Source of the DNA: Larkinella humicola
Lineage (GTDB): Bacteria; Bacteroidota; Bacteroidia; Cytophagales; Spirosomataceae
Assembly (NCBI RefSeq): GCF_008727875.1
Contig: NZ_VTWS01000007.1
Coordinates: 309,337 to 373,336, forward strand
Length of the DNA: 64,000 nt
Direction of reading: 5' to 3'
Part shown: piece by piece, positions 53,530 through 62,120 of the stretch
Numbering within the stretch: position 1 is the first letter of the stretch
How the letters are laid out: each line of letters starts with the position of its first letter
Program-made: the position numbers and the translations under genes
Notes under the pieces: generated by a model
Told to the model about the DNA's origin: nothing
The model's input: only the letters and a program-made list of their open reading frames with translations
Database searches by the model: none

Positions 53530-55968
53530 ATGAATCACATGCGTACGTGGAATTTATTTTTTTCTCTGCTCATCACGCTTTCCGGCCTACTATCCATTCC
53601 GGCGAAAGCAAACCCCATCGACCTTTCCAAAGCGCAGATCTATTGTCCGGTAAAAGACCCCAGAGTGTTGCTCCGAAGCCTGGAAGTCCTGCAACAGGAA
53701 GTGGGAAAACGGAGTCAAATTCAGTGGTCCATCGTAAAGAAAATTCCCAAAGCTGGACAAGCTACCATCTTTTTAACCACCGAAAAAGAGCTGGCCGCAC
53801 TTCCGGAGCCGCTTCGTTCGGCCGCGAGCAGGATGCCCGCTACCCGAAGCGAAGGTTTTAAATTGGTGATTGAGGAAAGCAACAATACTGTCCTGATTGT
53901 GGGGCATGATGCACGGGGCTTGCTGTATGGCGTGGGGCGGTTGTTGCGCAAACTGGACATGCGGCCCGGCAAAATCACGATTTCCGGTGAAGCGTCGATT
54001 GCGACCAGCCCGAAATATCCGATTCGGGGGCATCAACTCGGGTATCGTCCGAAAACAAATGCCTACGATGCCTTTTCGGTGGACCAATTTGATCAGTACA
54101 TCCGGGACCTGGCATTGTTTGGAGCCAACAGCATCGAAATTCTGCCACCGCGAACGGACGACGATTTTACGAGTCGGCACATGAAATTGCCAGCCATTAA
54201 AATGATTGCCGAACAGTCCCGGATTTGCCGGGAATACGGCCTGGATGTCTGGATGTGGTACCCAAACCTGGGCAAAGATTACGTCCATCCTGATTCCATT
54301 CAGAAGGAACTGAACGAACGGCATCAAATTTTCGCCACCGTTCCGAAGCTCGATGCGGTGTTTGTACCGGGCGGTGATCCCGGCGATCTCGAGCCGGACG
54401 TGCTGTTTGCCTGGCTCGAAAAAGAAGCGGCTGTGTTGACTAAATACCATCCCAAAGCCAAAATCTGGGTCTCTCCGCAGGTGTTTCGGCCTACACAAGC
54501 CTGGTTCGACGCCTTTTTCAAGCACGTCAACAAAGACTATCCCTGGTTCGGCGGGGTGGTTTTTGGGCCTTGGGTGAAGATGACCGTGCAGGAAATCCGA
54601 AAGGTGGTAAAACCGTCGATCCCGATCCGGCATTACCCCGACATCACCCACAACTACAGTTCGCAGTACCCGGTGCCGCACTGGGATCTGGCGTGGTCGA
54701 TGACCAGTGGCCGCGAGAGCATCAACCCGCGACCCCACGACGAAAAAGCCATTCACAATGCGCTCGACGAATTTGGCGCGGGCAGCATCAGCTACTCGGA
54801 AGGTACCAACGACGACGTCAACAAGTTTGTCTGGAGCGATCAGGACTGGAATCCCGAAACGCCGGTCATCGAAACCCTGCGCGATTACGCCCGTCTGTTT
54901 ATGAGCCCGGACGTTACCGAAACCGTTGCGCAGGGGCTGCTTTCGCTGGAACAAAACTGGCGCGGCAACCTCCTCACCAATCAGGCCGTTTACCAGACAC
55001 TGATGCAGTGGCAGGCGTTGGAAAAACAGGCTCCGCTCAAGGTCTTGCAGAACCCCCGATTTCAGATGGGCCAGATTCGGGCCTATTACGATGCCTACAC
55101 GAAACGACGACTTTTGTACGAAACGGAACTGGAACAACAGGCGCGGGATATTCTGACGGATGCCGAAACGAGCGGTTCTCTACCAGCCATCAAGCGGGCG
55201 AACGAGATTCTGGAAAAAGCCTGGAAAAACCGCCTTCTGCCGGAATACCGGACAAAATGCTTTGCCCTGGCCGACTCCCTTTTCAAATCCATCGGTGCGC
55301 AGTTGACGACGGAAAAGCACGGCGCGATGTCGGGACGCGGGAATTTCATCGACAACATCGACATTCCGCTCAACGACTCACCCTGGCTACTGGATCAGAT
55401 GGCGAAGATTGGGAAGCTGACCAATGAGAAAGAAAGGGTATTGAAAATCAACGAGATGCTTCACCGCACCGACCCCGGCCCCGGCGGTTTTTACGACCAT
55501 CTGGGCGCTCCGGAAAGTTGGCACCGGGTGGTTTCGGGCCTAAGCTGGGAAGCCGACCCGGGCAGTTTGAAATCGCCCCGGATTGGGTTCGGCGTGGGAT
55601 TGGTCGGGGTCGAATGGGTGGACGAAATCAAGGCAACGGGTTTTAAAGGACAGATTACACCCCGGGTCTGGATGAAACAGGCCAAGACATTGTATGACCA
55701 GCCGTTGAAAATCGCTTATGACGAGCTCGACCCGAAAGCTTCTTACCGAATGCGGATTGCCTACACCGGCCGGTTTCGTTCCCGCATGAAACTGACAACG
55801 GACGACGGCTCGGTGATCCACGATTTTATTCAAACCGGCGAGCAACCGATCTACGAATTTGATTTGCCGCAAGCGGCTTTGTCAGACGGAAAAGTAACGT
55901 TTATCTGGACCTGTGGAGAAGGTGAGCGCGGTTCGCAGGTGACGGAAATCTGGCTCATTCGGAAGTAA
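53530..55968 (+). CDS. Secreted glycoside-hydrolase-like protein, paralogue B (GH20b/GH67N-like N-domain plus barrel)
   Basis: An 812-residue protein; M1 and M4 (53539) are both possible, with a signal peptide ending near AKA. It is colinear with the protein encoded at 40737: IVGHDARGLLYGVGRLLRKL, YPIRGHQLGYRPKTNAYDAF, LDAVFVPGGDPGDLEPD (about 274-290), YPDITHNYSSQYPVPHWD, YSEGTNDDVNKFVW, then helices and the final VTEIWLIRK. Conservation of GGDPGD, PDITHN and DDVNK between copies marks the probable active site. Its family number is unknown to me. It lies between the propeller-LamG protein and a phosphoesterase, all on the plus strand. Confidence 0.85.
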   Translation: MNHMRTWNLFFSLLITLSGLLSIPAKANPIDLSKAQIYCPVKDPRVLLRSLEVLQQEVGKRSQIQWSIVKKIPKAGQATIFLTTEKELAALPEPLRSAASRMPATRSEGFKLVIEESNNTVLIVGHDARGLLYGVGRLLRKLDMRPGKITISGEASIATSPKYPIRGHQLGYRPKTNAYDAFSVDQFDQYIRDLALFGANSIEILPPRTDDDFTSRHMKLPAIKMIAEQSRICREYGLDVWMWYPNLGKDYVHPDSIQKELNERHQIFATVPKLDAVFVPGGDPGDLEPDVLFAWLEKEAAVLTKYHPKAKIWVSPQVFRPTQAWFDAFFKHVNKDYPWFGGVVFGPWVKMTVQEIRKVVKPSIPIRHYPDITHNYSSQYPVPHWDLAWSMTSGRESINPRPHDEKAIHNALDEFGAGSISYSEGTNDDVNKFVWSDQDWNPETPVIETLRDYARLFMSPDVTETVAQGLLSLEQNWRGNLLTNQAVYQTLMQWQALEKQAPLKVLQNPRFQMGQIRAYYDAYTKRRLLYETELEQQARDILTDAETSGSLPAIKRANEILEKAWKNRLLPEYRTKCFALADSLFKSIGAQLTTEKHGAMSGRGNFIDNIDIPLNDSPWLLDQMAKIGKLTNEKERVLKINEMLHRTDPGPGGFYDHLGAPESWHRVVSGLSWEADPGSLKSPRIGFGVGLVGVEWVDEIKATGFKGQITPRVWMKQAKTLYDQPLKIAYDELDPKASYRMRIAYTGRFRSRMKLTTDDGSVIHDFIQTGEQPIYEFDLPQAALSDGKVTFIWTCGEGERGSQVTEIWLIRK

Positions 55969-55974
55969 TGATAC

Positions 55975-56071
55975 AAAACCTGTAAGGTCTTGAAGACCTA
56001 CAGGTTTTTGGTGGTGTCTGGTGATCCCGATAGAATCACACCTGCAAGGTCTTCAAGACCTTACAGGTGTC
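55975..56071. repeat. Two ACCTGTAAGGTCTTGAAGACC palindromes (family 4)
   Basis: Unit one at 55975-56008 (AACCTGTAAGGTCTTGAAGA...CAGGTTTT) and unit two at 56037-56071 (ACACCTGCAAGGTCTTCAAG...CAGGTGTCT) are each inverted repeats and related to each other. They resemble a repeat seen widely in Bacteroidota genomes (from memory). Confidence 0.88.
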
Positions 56072-56110
56072 TGTTAGCGTTTTTTGGTAGCCCATTAATT
56101 ATCTTAATGC

Positions 56111-57670
56111 ATGAACTCTATCCTGACGGTTTCCGCCCTTTTGCTACTGCTGACGCAATTTGTCAACGCCCAAACCACCGCCACCGGAACGGTGTACAAA
56201 GACCTCAACAAAAACCGCATCCGCGACAAAAACGAACCGGGACTAGCCAACGTCTGTGTATCGAATGGTCGGGACGTAACGACAACCGATAAGTCTGGCA
56301 AGTGGCGCCTTCCGGCGGGTGACGACACTGGTTTTTTCGTCATCAAACCCGCCGGTTTTGGTGTTCCGGTCAATGGCGATCTGATTCCGCAGCATGCCTA
56401 CCTGCACAAACCCAAGGGTTCGCCGACCACCCAGACGGAAGGCGTCGCCCCCACCGGACCATTGCCGAAATCCATCGATTTTCCGCTCTGGCCCCAGAAA
56501 GAGGAAAAGCAGTTTTCGGCTCTGTTGTTCGGTGATCCGCAGGCCCGGGGCATGACCGAGGTAAACTACGTCCTGCACGATGTGGTGGAAGAATGCATTG
56601 GCACATCGGCAAAATTTGGCCTTACCCTCGGTGATATCGTCGCCGACGATCCGAATCTGTTTGCCCCGATTAACGCCGGTATTGCTCACATTGGAATCCC
56701 GTGGTATACAACCTTCGGCAACCACGATTTCAACCGGGGTGCCACCGACGACCGGTTTAGTGACGAAACATTCGAGCGGTTTTATGGCCCAAGTTCCTAC
56801 GCCTTCGAGTACGCTCAGGTGGCGTTTATCGTGCTGAAAAACATCTATTTCAACGCGGAGGGGAAGTACAAGGCGCACTTTGTCGAATCGCAGTTCGATT
56901 TTGTCCGCAATTATCTTTCCCATGTACCGGAAAACAAGCTGGTGGTGCTGGTGATGCACGCGCCGATTGTGATTTGCGACAACCGCAAGGAGTTATTTAA
57001 GATCATCGAAGACCGCCCTAATCTCTTTTCCATTTCCGGTCATACGCACACGATGGCGCACCTTTTCATGGATGAAAAATGGGGCTGGACGGGTGCCAAA
57101 CCGCACCACCATTTCATCAACGCGACGGTTTGCGGAAGCTGGTGGGCGGGAATCAAAGACGAAACGGGAATCCCGCACGCGACCATGAACGACGGCGCAC
57201 CCAACGGCTATTCCCTGCTGACCTTTGACGGCAATCAGTATTCCATCCGGTTTAAAGCCGCCCGCCGACCGGCTGATTATCAGATAAATATCTACCTACC
57301 GGAAGAGCAAGCCCAATCCGCCTGGGATACGACCCACGTCGTTGTCAATGTGTTTGCCGGATCGTCCCGCTCGAAGGTGGAGATGCAACTTGCCGGACAA
57401 ACCAACTGGATTCCGCTGGCATTTACCCCCGCGCGCGACCCCGCCGTTGCGGCCATGCACCACTTAGACCCTTACCTCGACGCCACTGTTGACGGCACCA
57501 AAGTTGAAAAGTTTCTGGGCTGGAAAATGGACGAACCGGAGCTATCCAATCACATCTGGCGGGGCACCATGCCAAAAAACCTGCCAAAAGGAACCCACCG
57601 GATGACGGTCCGGACCACGGATCAGTTTGGGCAAACGTCCTCGGCCCATCGAATTTTCCGGGTAAAATAA
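56111..57670 (+). CDS. Calcineurin-like phosphoesterase with MetallophosN and MetallophosC domains
   Basis: A 519-residue protein with a signal peptide (to FVNAQ). The N-terminal SdrD-like/MetallophosN domain (about 22-85: GTVYKDLNKNRIRDKNEPGL, NGRDVTTTDKSGKWRLP) precedes the catalytic domain with FGDPQARG, LGDIVADD, GNHDFNRG, MHAPIV and SGHTHTM. A C-terminal beta domain (about 370-519) ends RTTDQFGQTSSAHRIFRVK. It is the fourth metallophosphoesterase of the window and of a different subfamily from the others. It probably dephosphorylates a periplasmic or extracellular substrate. Confidence 0.93.
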   Translation: MNSILTVSALLLLLTQFVNAQTTATGTVYKDLNKNRIRDKNEPGLANVCVSNGRDVTTTDKSGKWRLPAGDDTGFFVIKPAGFGVPVNGDLIPQHAYLHKPKGSPTTQTEGVAPTGPLPKSIDFPLWPQKEEKQFSALLFGDPQARGMTEVNYVLHDVVEECIGTSAKFGLTLGDIVADDPNLFAPINAGIAHIGIPWYTTFGNHDFNRGATDDRFSDETFERFYGPSSYAFEYAQVAFIVLKNIYFNAEGKYKAHFVESQFDFVRNYLSHVPENKLVVLVMHAPIVICDNRKELFKIIEDRPNLFSISGHTHTMAHLFMDEKWGWTGAKPHHHFINATVCGSWWAGIKDETGIPHATMNDGAPNGYSLLTFDGNQYSIRFKAARRPADYQINIYLPEEQAQSAWDTTHVVVNVFAGSSRSKVEMQLAGQTNWIPLAFTPARDPAVAAMHHLDPYLDATVDGTKVEKFLGWKMDEPELSNHIWRGTMPKNLPKGTHRMTVRTTDQFGQTSSAHRIFRVK

Positions 57671-57671
57671 A

Positions 57672-57770
57672 GGGAATAGACGAGAGAGGTGAGACTAGAG
57701 AACCGCGACGGCGGACCGTTGAGAATAAGGAGTCGATGCGTTGACAGTCTCTATTCTCACCTCTCTTGTC
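57672..57770. repeat. Inverted repeat, family 7 (GAGAGGTGAGA)
   Basis: GGAATAGACGAGAGAGGTGA on the left pairs with GTCTCTATTCTCACCTCTCT on the right, with some mismatches. A single related arm is at about 27905. Confidence 0.7.
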
Positions 57771-57830
57771 ATATCTGGCCGGAATTTTGCTTTATTCTTC
57801 AATTAGTTGTAATATTTACTGTCGTAGGTC

Positions 57831-57915
57831 ATTTTGCCCCTAATCCCCTGAAGGGGACTTTTAGCATCTGGAGGGCTTCGCGTCCAAGTCCCCTTCAGGG
57901 GATTAGGGGCAAAAT
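57831..57915. repeat. Palindromic repeat, family 2
   Basis: ATTTTGCCCCTAATCCCCTG / CAGGGGATTAGGGGCAAAAT arms are perfect at the outer 20 bases. Together with the family 7 repeat it fills the 294-base gap before the aldehyde dehydrogenase; I see no gene in that gap. Confidence 0.93.
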
Positions 57916-57964
57916 GGTCTATGGATGTGGTAGGTCGTTTCACCCCTTAACCGTTCTGGAAAGC

Positions 57965-59437
57965 ATGGATACGCTCACGTTAAAACATCCGAAAGTGCAG
58001 CAATTCATCAATGGACACTTTGTCGATTTCCCTGATGACCCGTATCTGGATGTGATTTCACCGCTGGACGGCTCGCTGCTCTCCACGGTTCCGCTGAGTA
58101 ATGCCGAAACCCTTGATAAAGCCGTGCAGGCGGCCAAAACCGCCTTTCCACTCTGGTCGGCCATCCCGATCAAGGAGCGCGTTCAGGTGTTTTACGAGTA
58201 CATGAATTTGCTGAAGAAAAACAGCCGTGCGCTTTCCGAACTGATCTGTGAAGAAGGGGGAAAAACGTTGATCGAAGCCCGGGCCGAAATTGACAAGAGC
58301 ATCGAGCTGACCGAGTTTGCCTGTTCATTGCCCCAGATGATCGGCGGTGAAGTGCTGGAAGTCAGCCGGGGCGTCGAGTGCCACAGCGAACGGTATCCGC
58401 TGGGTGTCGTCGCCAGCATCGTTCCGTTCAACTTCCCGAGCATGGTGCCTCATTGGACGATTCCGAACGCGCTGGTATTGGGGAATACGATGGTGATCAA
58501 ACCGTCGGAGCAGGTACCGCTGAGTGTCATGCGGATTGCCGCCCTGCTGAAAGAAGCCGGTTTGCCCGATGGCGTTTTCAACGTTGTCAACGGCGACAGA
58601 ACCATCGTGGAAGCGATTTGCGATCACCCGGACATTGCGGCCATTTCGTTTGTCGGATCTACCCAGGTAGCCAAACTGGTTTACACCCGTGGAACGGCCA
58701 GTCTGAAACGCGTGCTGGCGCTGGGGGGAGCCAAAAACCACCTGATCGTGTTGCCCGATGCCGTTCCGGACATGACGGCATCCAACATCGTGGCTTCCGT
58801 AACGGGTTGCTGCGGCCAGCGGTGCATGGCGGCTTCCATCATGCTCGGCGTTGGCGAAGTCGACCACATTGTCGACCAGATTTGCGAAGAAGCGCAGAAA
58901 GTGATTCCGGGCCAGAACCTGGGCGCGGTTATCAGCCAGCAGGCCAAAGAGCGCATCGAAAACTACATCACGGAAGCCGAAAAACTAGGCGCTCGTATAC
59001 GGGTCGACGGTAGAAACACCGTTGTTTCCGGGAAAGAAGACGGATCTTACGTCGGCCCCACGATCATCGACAACGTAACGTCGGATATGGCCATTGCCCG
59101 GGAAGAGGTGTTCGGGCCGGTTCTGGCGATTGTCCGCACCCAAACCGTATCGGAAGCCCTGGCCATTGAAAACAGCAATCCGTACGGAAATGCCACCGGT
59201 GTCTTTACCCAAAACGGCAGTGCAGCCCGGTACGTAGCCGAAAGAGCCAGCACCGGTATGGTGGGCATCAACATCGGGGTGCCGGTTCCGCGCGAACCGT
59301 TTTCGTTCGGCGGCTGGAATGAGTCGAAGTTTGGTGCGCTGGACATTACCGGCAAAAGCTCGATTGAATTCTGGACCAAACTCAAAAAAATCACCACCAA
59401 GTGGAACGCCGAAGCGGGCGTCAACTGGATGAGTTAA
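57965..59437 (+). CDS. Aldehyde dehydrogenase, methylmalonate-semialdehyde dehydrogenase-like
   Basis: A 490-residue protein from ATG 57965 (MDTLTLKHPKVQQFINGHFV). The open frame runs 92 codons further upstream, but through repeats, so I reject that start. The catalytic Cys287 lies in TGCCGQRCMAASI. ALGGAKNH replaces the usual ELGGK, and PVPREPFSFGGWNESKFG is present; both are MmsA/IolA hallmarks. CoA-dependent oxidation of malonate or methylmalonate semialdehyde is the best guess. It lies 32 bases before the class III aminotransferase gene, a common pairing in beta-amino acid or inositol breakdown. Confidence 0.93.
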   Translation: MDTLTLKHPKVQQFINGHFVDFPDDPYLDVISPLDGSLLSTVPLSNAETLDKAVQAAKTAFPLWSAIPIKERVQVFYEYMNLLKKNSRALSELICEEGGKTLIEARAEIDKSIELTEFACSLPQMIGGEVLEVSRGVECHSERYPLGVVASIVPFNFPSMVPHWTIPNALVLGNTMVIKPSEQVPLSVMRIAALLKEAGLPDGVFNVVNGDRTIVEAICDHPDIAAISFVGSTQVAKLVYTRGTASLKRVLALGGAKNHLIVLPDAVPDMTASNIVASVTGCCGQRCMAASIMLGVGEVDHIVDQICEEAQKVIPGQNLGAVISQQAKERIENYITEAEKLGARIRVDGRNTVVSGKEDGSYVGPTIIDNVTSDMAIAREEVFGPVLAIVRTQTVSEALAIENSNPYGNATGVFTQNGSAARYVAERASTGMVGINIGVPVPREPFSFGGWNESKFGALDITGKSSIEFWTKLKKITTKWNAEAGVNWMS

Positions 59438-59469
59438 CTGATCATTTCCCCTGTAAATCCATACCCCTC

Positions 59470-60828
59470 ATGATCGCAGATTTCGCCACCGTTTCGCAGG
59501 AAGAAAGAGACGAAATTCTCCGGAATAACTTTGATTACACCCTCTTTTCGTGGTCAAAACAGAAAGGACTCAGCCCCCTGAGTATTGAGCGGGGCGAGGG
59601 GGTTTATCTTTATGACTACGACGGAACCCGGTTTCTTGATTTTTCATCGGGCTTGATGAATGTCAACATTGGCCATGGGAATCAGCGGGTTACGGAAGCG
59701 GTGGTTCGCCAAATGCAACAGGTGAGTTACGTTACACCCAGTTGTGTGACCAGGGTGCGGGGCGAGTTGGGAAAGAAACTGGCCGAGATCTGCCCCGGCA
59801 ATTTGAATAAGGCTTTTTTCACGGTTTGCGGAGCCACAGCCAACGAGAATGCCATCAAACTGGCCCGTTTGTATACCGGTCGGCACAAGATTCTGACCCG
59901 CTATCAATCGTTTCACGGCGCTTCCTACGGCGTCTTTTCGGCGGGCGGTGATCCCCGGAAACTACCGGTCGATTCGCAGCAGGCACCGAATTTTGTTCAC
60001 ATCGACATTCCGAATGCCTACCGCTGGCCCCACGCGCCGGAAACGCTGCTGCCCGAATCGGTGGCGCAACTGGAACGCATCATTGCCTACGAAGGCCCCG
60101 ACAACATGGCCGCGATCATGCTGGAAGGCGAATCAGGCACCTCCGGCTGTCTGAAATACCCGGACGGTTACCTGGCTGAAGTGCGGAAAATCTGCGATCA
60201 ATACGGGATTCTGCTGATTATCGACGAAGTCATGAGCGGTTTTGGCCGAACCGGAAAATGGTTTGGCGTCGACCATGCCGGTGTCGTTCCGGATCTGATG
60301 GCGCTGGCCAAAGGTGTGACTGCCGGTTATTTGCCGCTGGGTGTGCTGATGGTTTCCGACAAAATTGCCGCCCGCTACGACGATGCGATGTTGCCGTTGG
60401 GACTCACCTACTCTGCCCATCCGGTTCCGTGCGCGGCTGCCCTGGAGGTGATCAAAATTTATGAAGACGATCACCTCATCGAGAATACCGTGGCGATGGG
60501 GAAATACATAGAAGAGCGCGTAGAAGAACTCAAGACGAAACACGTTTCCATTGGCGACTTCCGGAATACCGGTTTGCTGGGTTGCCTGGAACTCGTCAAA
60601 AACCGCACGACCAAAGAACCGATGGCTCCGTTTAACGCCAGGCCGTCTGACATGGTCGTTATGAACAACGTAGCCGCCAAATTGCGCGAACTGGGCCTCT
60701 ACACCTTCGTGCGGTGGAATCTCGTCTTCCTGGCTCCTCCCCTTTGCGTAACCCGCGAGCAGATTGACGACGGATTGGCGATCATTTCCGAAGCCCTGAA
60801 AATCGCCGATGCGGAATGTTTGGGCTGA
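59470..60828 (+). CDS. Class III (omega) aminotransferase
   Basis: A 452-residue protein from ATG 59470 (MIADFATVSQ); an upstream in-frame ATG at 59401 lies inside the dehydrogenase gene and is less likely. The PLP lysine is K281 in LMALAKGVTAGYLPLG, with DEVMSGFGRTG upstream and YQSFHGASYG near residue 145. These enzymes move an amino group from an omega-amine or beta-amino acid to pyruvate or 2-oxoglutarate, giving a semialdehyde that the preceding dehydrogenase could oxidise. Substrate is not determined. It converges on the oxidoreductase gene: the stop codons abut. Confidence 0.94.
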   Translation: MIADFATVSQEERDEILRNNFDYTLFSWSKQKGLSPLSIERGEGVYLYDYDGTRFLDFSSGLMNVNIGHGNQRVTEAVVRQMQQVSYVTPSCVTRVRGELGKKLAEICPGNLNKAFFTVCGATANENAIKLARLYTGRHKILTRYQSFHGASYGVFSAGGDPRKLPVDSQQAPNFVHIDIPNAYRWPHAPETLLPESVAQLERIIAYEGPDNMAAIMLEGESGTSGCLKYPDGYLAEVRKICDQYGILLIIDEVMSGFGRTGKWFGVDHAGVVPDLMALAKGVTAGYLPLGVLMVSDKIAARYDDAMLPLGLTYSAHPVPCAAALEVIKIYEDDHLIENTVAMGKYIEERVEELKTKHVSIGDFRNTGLLGCLELVKNRTTKEPMAPFNARPSDMVVMNNVAAKLRELGLYTFVRWNLVFLAPPLCVTREQIDDGLAIISEALKIADAECLG

Positions 60829-61812
60829 TCACTTCGCCGTAATCCAATCCATAATCAAATTGGCCCGCGCTCCGGTTTCGCCCGAGCTCGGCGACTGGCC
60901 TTCACCCCGCAATTGCTGAACAATGGTCTCGATCAGGGGCTGTTGAACGTGAGGCGGATAGGGTAGATTATATTCCTCCACCCCGGCTGCCGTTTCAACT
61001 TTGATGGTAAACTTCTCGAAGAAATGGAACGTAATTTTTCCCTCAGAGCCAATCAGTTGCGCTTCGTCGATGCGCTGTTCTTTGTTCACGGTATAACACC
61101 AGCTTCCGGTGCCGAGAACGCCGGATTCAAATTCGAAATTGGCAATTACAATGTCGTCGGCGTTGTAGAGTCCGGCCTGATTCCGGGCCATTCCACGGGC
61201 GGTTTTGACCGGTCCTAAGGCAAATTCCAGAAAATCGAACTGGTGCGACGCCAGATCGTGAAAATGACCTCCACCGGAGATTTCCGGAAAAACCCGCCAG
61301 CGGGGTTTCGGATCCGGCCCCACTTCTTCCGCATACGGCTGCCAGTGCAACTGGATGTTAACCAGCCGGATGTCGCCAATCGCCTTCTGATCGATCAGTT
61401 CTTTCACCTTCAGAAAATAGGGCAACGACCGGCGGTAAAAGGCGACAAACACCGGCAAACCGGTCTCCTGCCCCATCTGGTTGATGGCGTCGCATTCTTC
61501 CCAGTTCCGGGCCATCGGTTTTTCGATGTAAACCGGTTTCCCCGTCCGCATGGCGCGAATGGCGTAATCGGTGTGCACATCCGGGGGCGTGGCAATGTAA
61601 ATGGCGTTGACCTCCGGGTCGTTGATCAAATCATCGACATCGTCGTACCAGCGTGGCACGCCGTGGCGCATGGCGTAATCGGCGGCCAGTTCGCCGTCTC
61701 TCCGCATCACCGCCACCAGCGACGAATTGGGCACTTTATTAAAAGCCGGGCCGCTTTTGACTTCGGTCACATTGCCGCAACCGATGATTCCCCATTTGAT
61801 CTGATCCATCAT
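60829..61812 (-). CDS. Gfo/Idh/MocA-family oxidoreductase
   Basis: A 327-residue protein with no signal peptide, so cytoplasmic. The Rossmann motif is IGCGNVTEVKSGPAF, followed by the family EKPMARN motif near residue 98 and GGGHFHDLASHQFDFLEF with the conserved DxxxH near residue 190. The family oxidises or reduces sugars, inositols and related alcohols with NAD(P). It is separated from the aldolase gene by a compound repeat. It could make or remove a 3-keto group on a sugar (inference). Confidence 0.94.
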   Translation of the reverse strand: MMDQIKWGIIGCGNVTEVKSGPAFNKVPNSSLVAVMRRDGELAADYAMRHGVPRWYDDVDDLINDPEVNAIYIATPPDVHTDYAIRAMRTGKPVYIEKPMARNWEECDAINQMGQETGLPVFVAFYRRSLPYFLKVKELIDQKAIGDIRLVNIQLHWQPYAEEVGPDPKPRWRVFPEISGGGHFHDLASHQFDFLEFALGPVKTARGMARNQAGLYNADDIVIANFEFESGVLGTGSWCYTVNKEQRIDEAQLIGSEGKITFHFFEKFTIKVETAAGVEEYNLPYPPHVQQPLIETIVQQLRGEGQSPSSGETGARANLIMDWITAK

Positions 61813-61854
61813 AACCTACTAAGGTTGGTAATACCGGAATTTACTGATTAGTCT

Positions 61855-62110
61855 ATCGCTTTTTGCCCCTAATCCCCTAAAGGGGACTTGGACGTGGAAT
61901 CCTCCGGATGCTAAAGTCCCCTTCAGGGCAAGGCTGTTACGTTCTTGAATTGGATCGACTAAACCGGCCATTTTGAGCCGCTTTAGTCCCCCAGCCCCCT
62001 AAAGGGGGGGGCTTGGAGCGCGAGAAAACTCCCCTTTAGGGGGCTGGGGGGCAAATTAGCGCAGAACGTAACAACTCTACCCTTCAGGGGGTTGGGGGCA
62101 AAAAAGCGAT
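61855..62110. repeat. Family 2 repeat interrupted by another palindromic element
   Basis: Outer arms ATCGCTTTTTGCCCCTAATC and its near-complement ending GGGGGCAAAAAAGCGAT bracket the whole region. The left unit reaches AGTCCCCTTCAGGG (61928); the right arm resumes at CCCTTCAGGG (62080). This fills the 308-base gap between the oxidoreductase and aldolase genes; no gene is seen in it. Confidence 0.85.
61929..62079. mobile_element. MITE-like 151-bp palindromic insertion flanked by CCCTTCAGGG direct repeats
   Basis: The 10-base sequence CCCTTCAGGG occurs at 61919-61928 and again at 62080-62089, exactly at both edges. The inserted segment has inverted ends (TGTTACGTTCT near the left, AGAACGTAACA near the right) and an internal palindrome CCCCCAGCCCCCTAAAGGGG. 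This is the structure of a small non-autonomous element with target-site duplication. A recombination product of two family 2 repeats could look similar. Confidence 0.6.
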
Positions 62111-62120
62111 ACCATTTGTC

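Noticed and set aside
57689..57964. N-terminal extension of the aldehyde dehydrogenase
   Set aside because: The 92 extra codons run through two intergenic repeats and add nothing family-like; the start at 57965 gives the usual family length.
61855..62110. Compound G/C-rich palindrome as a riboswitch or structured ncRNA
   Set aside because: The parts match dispersed repeats elsewhere in the window, so a repeat origin explains the structure better.
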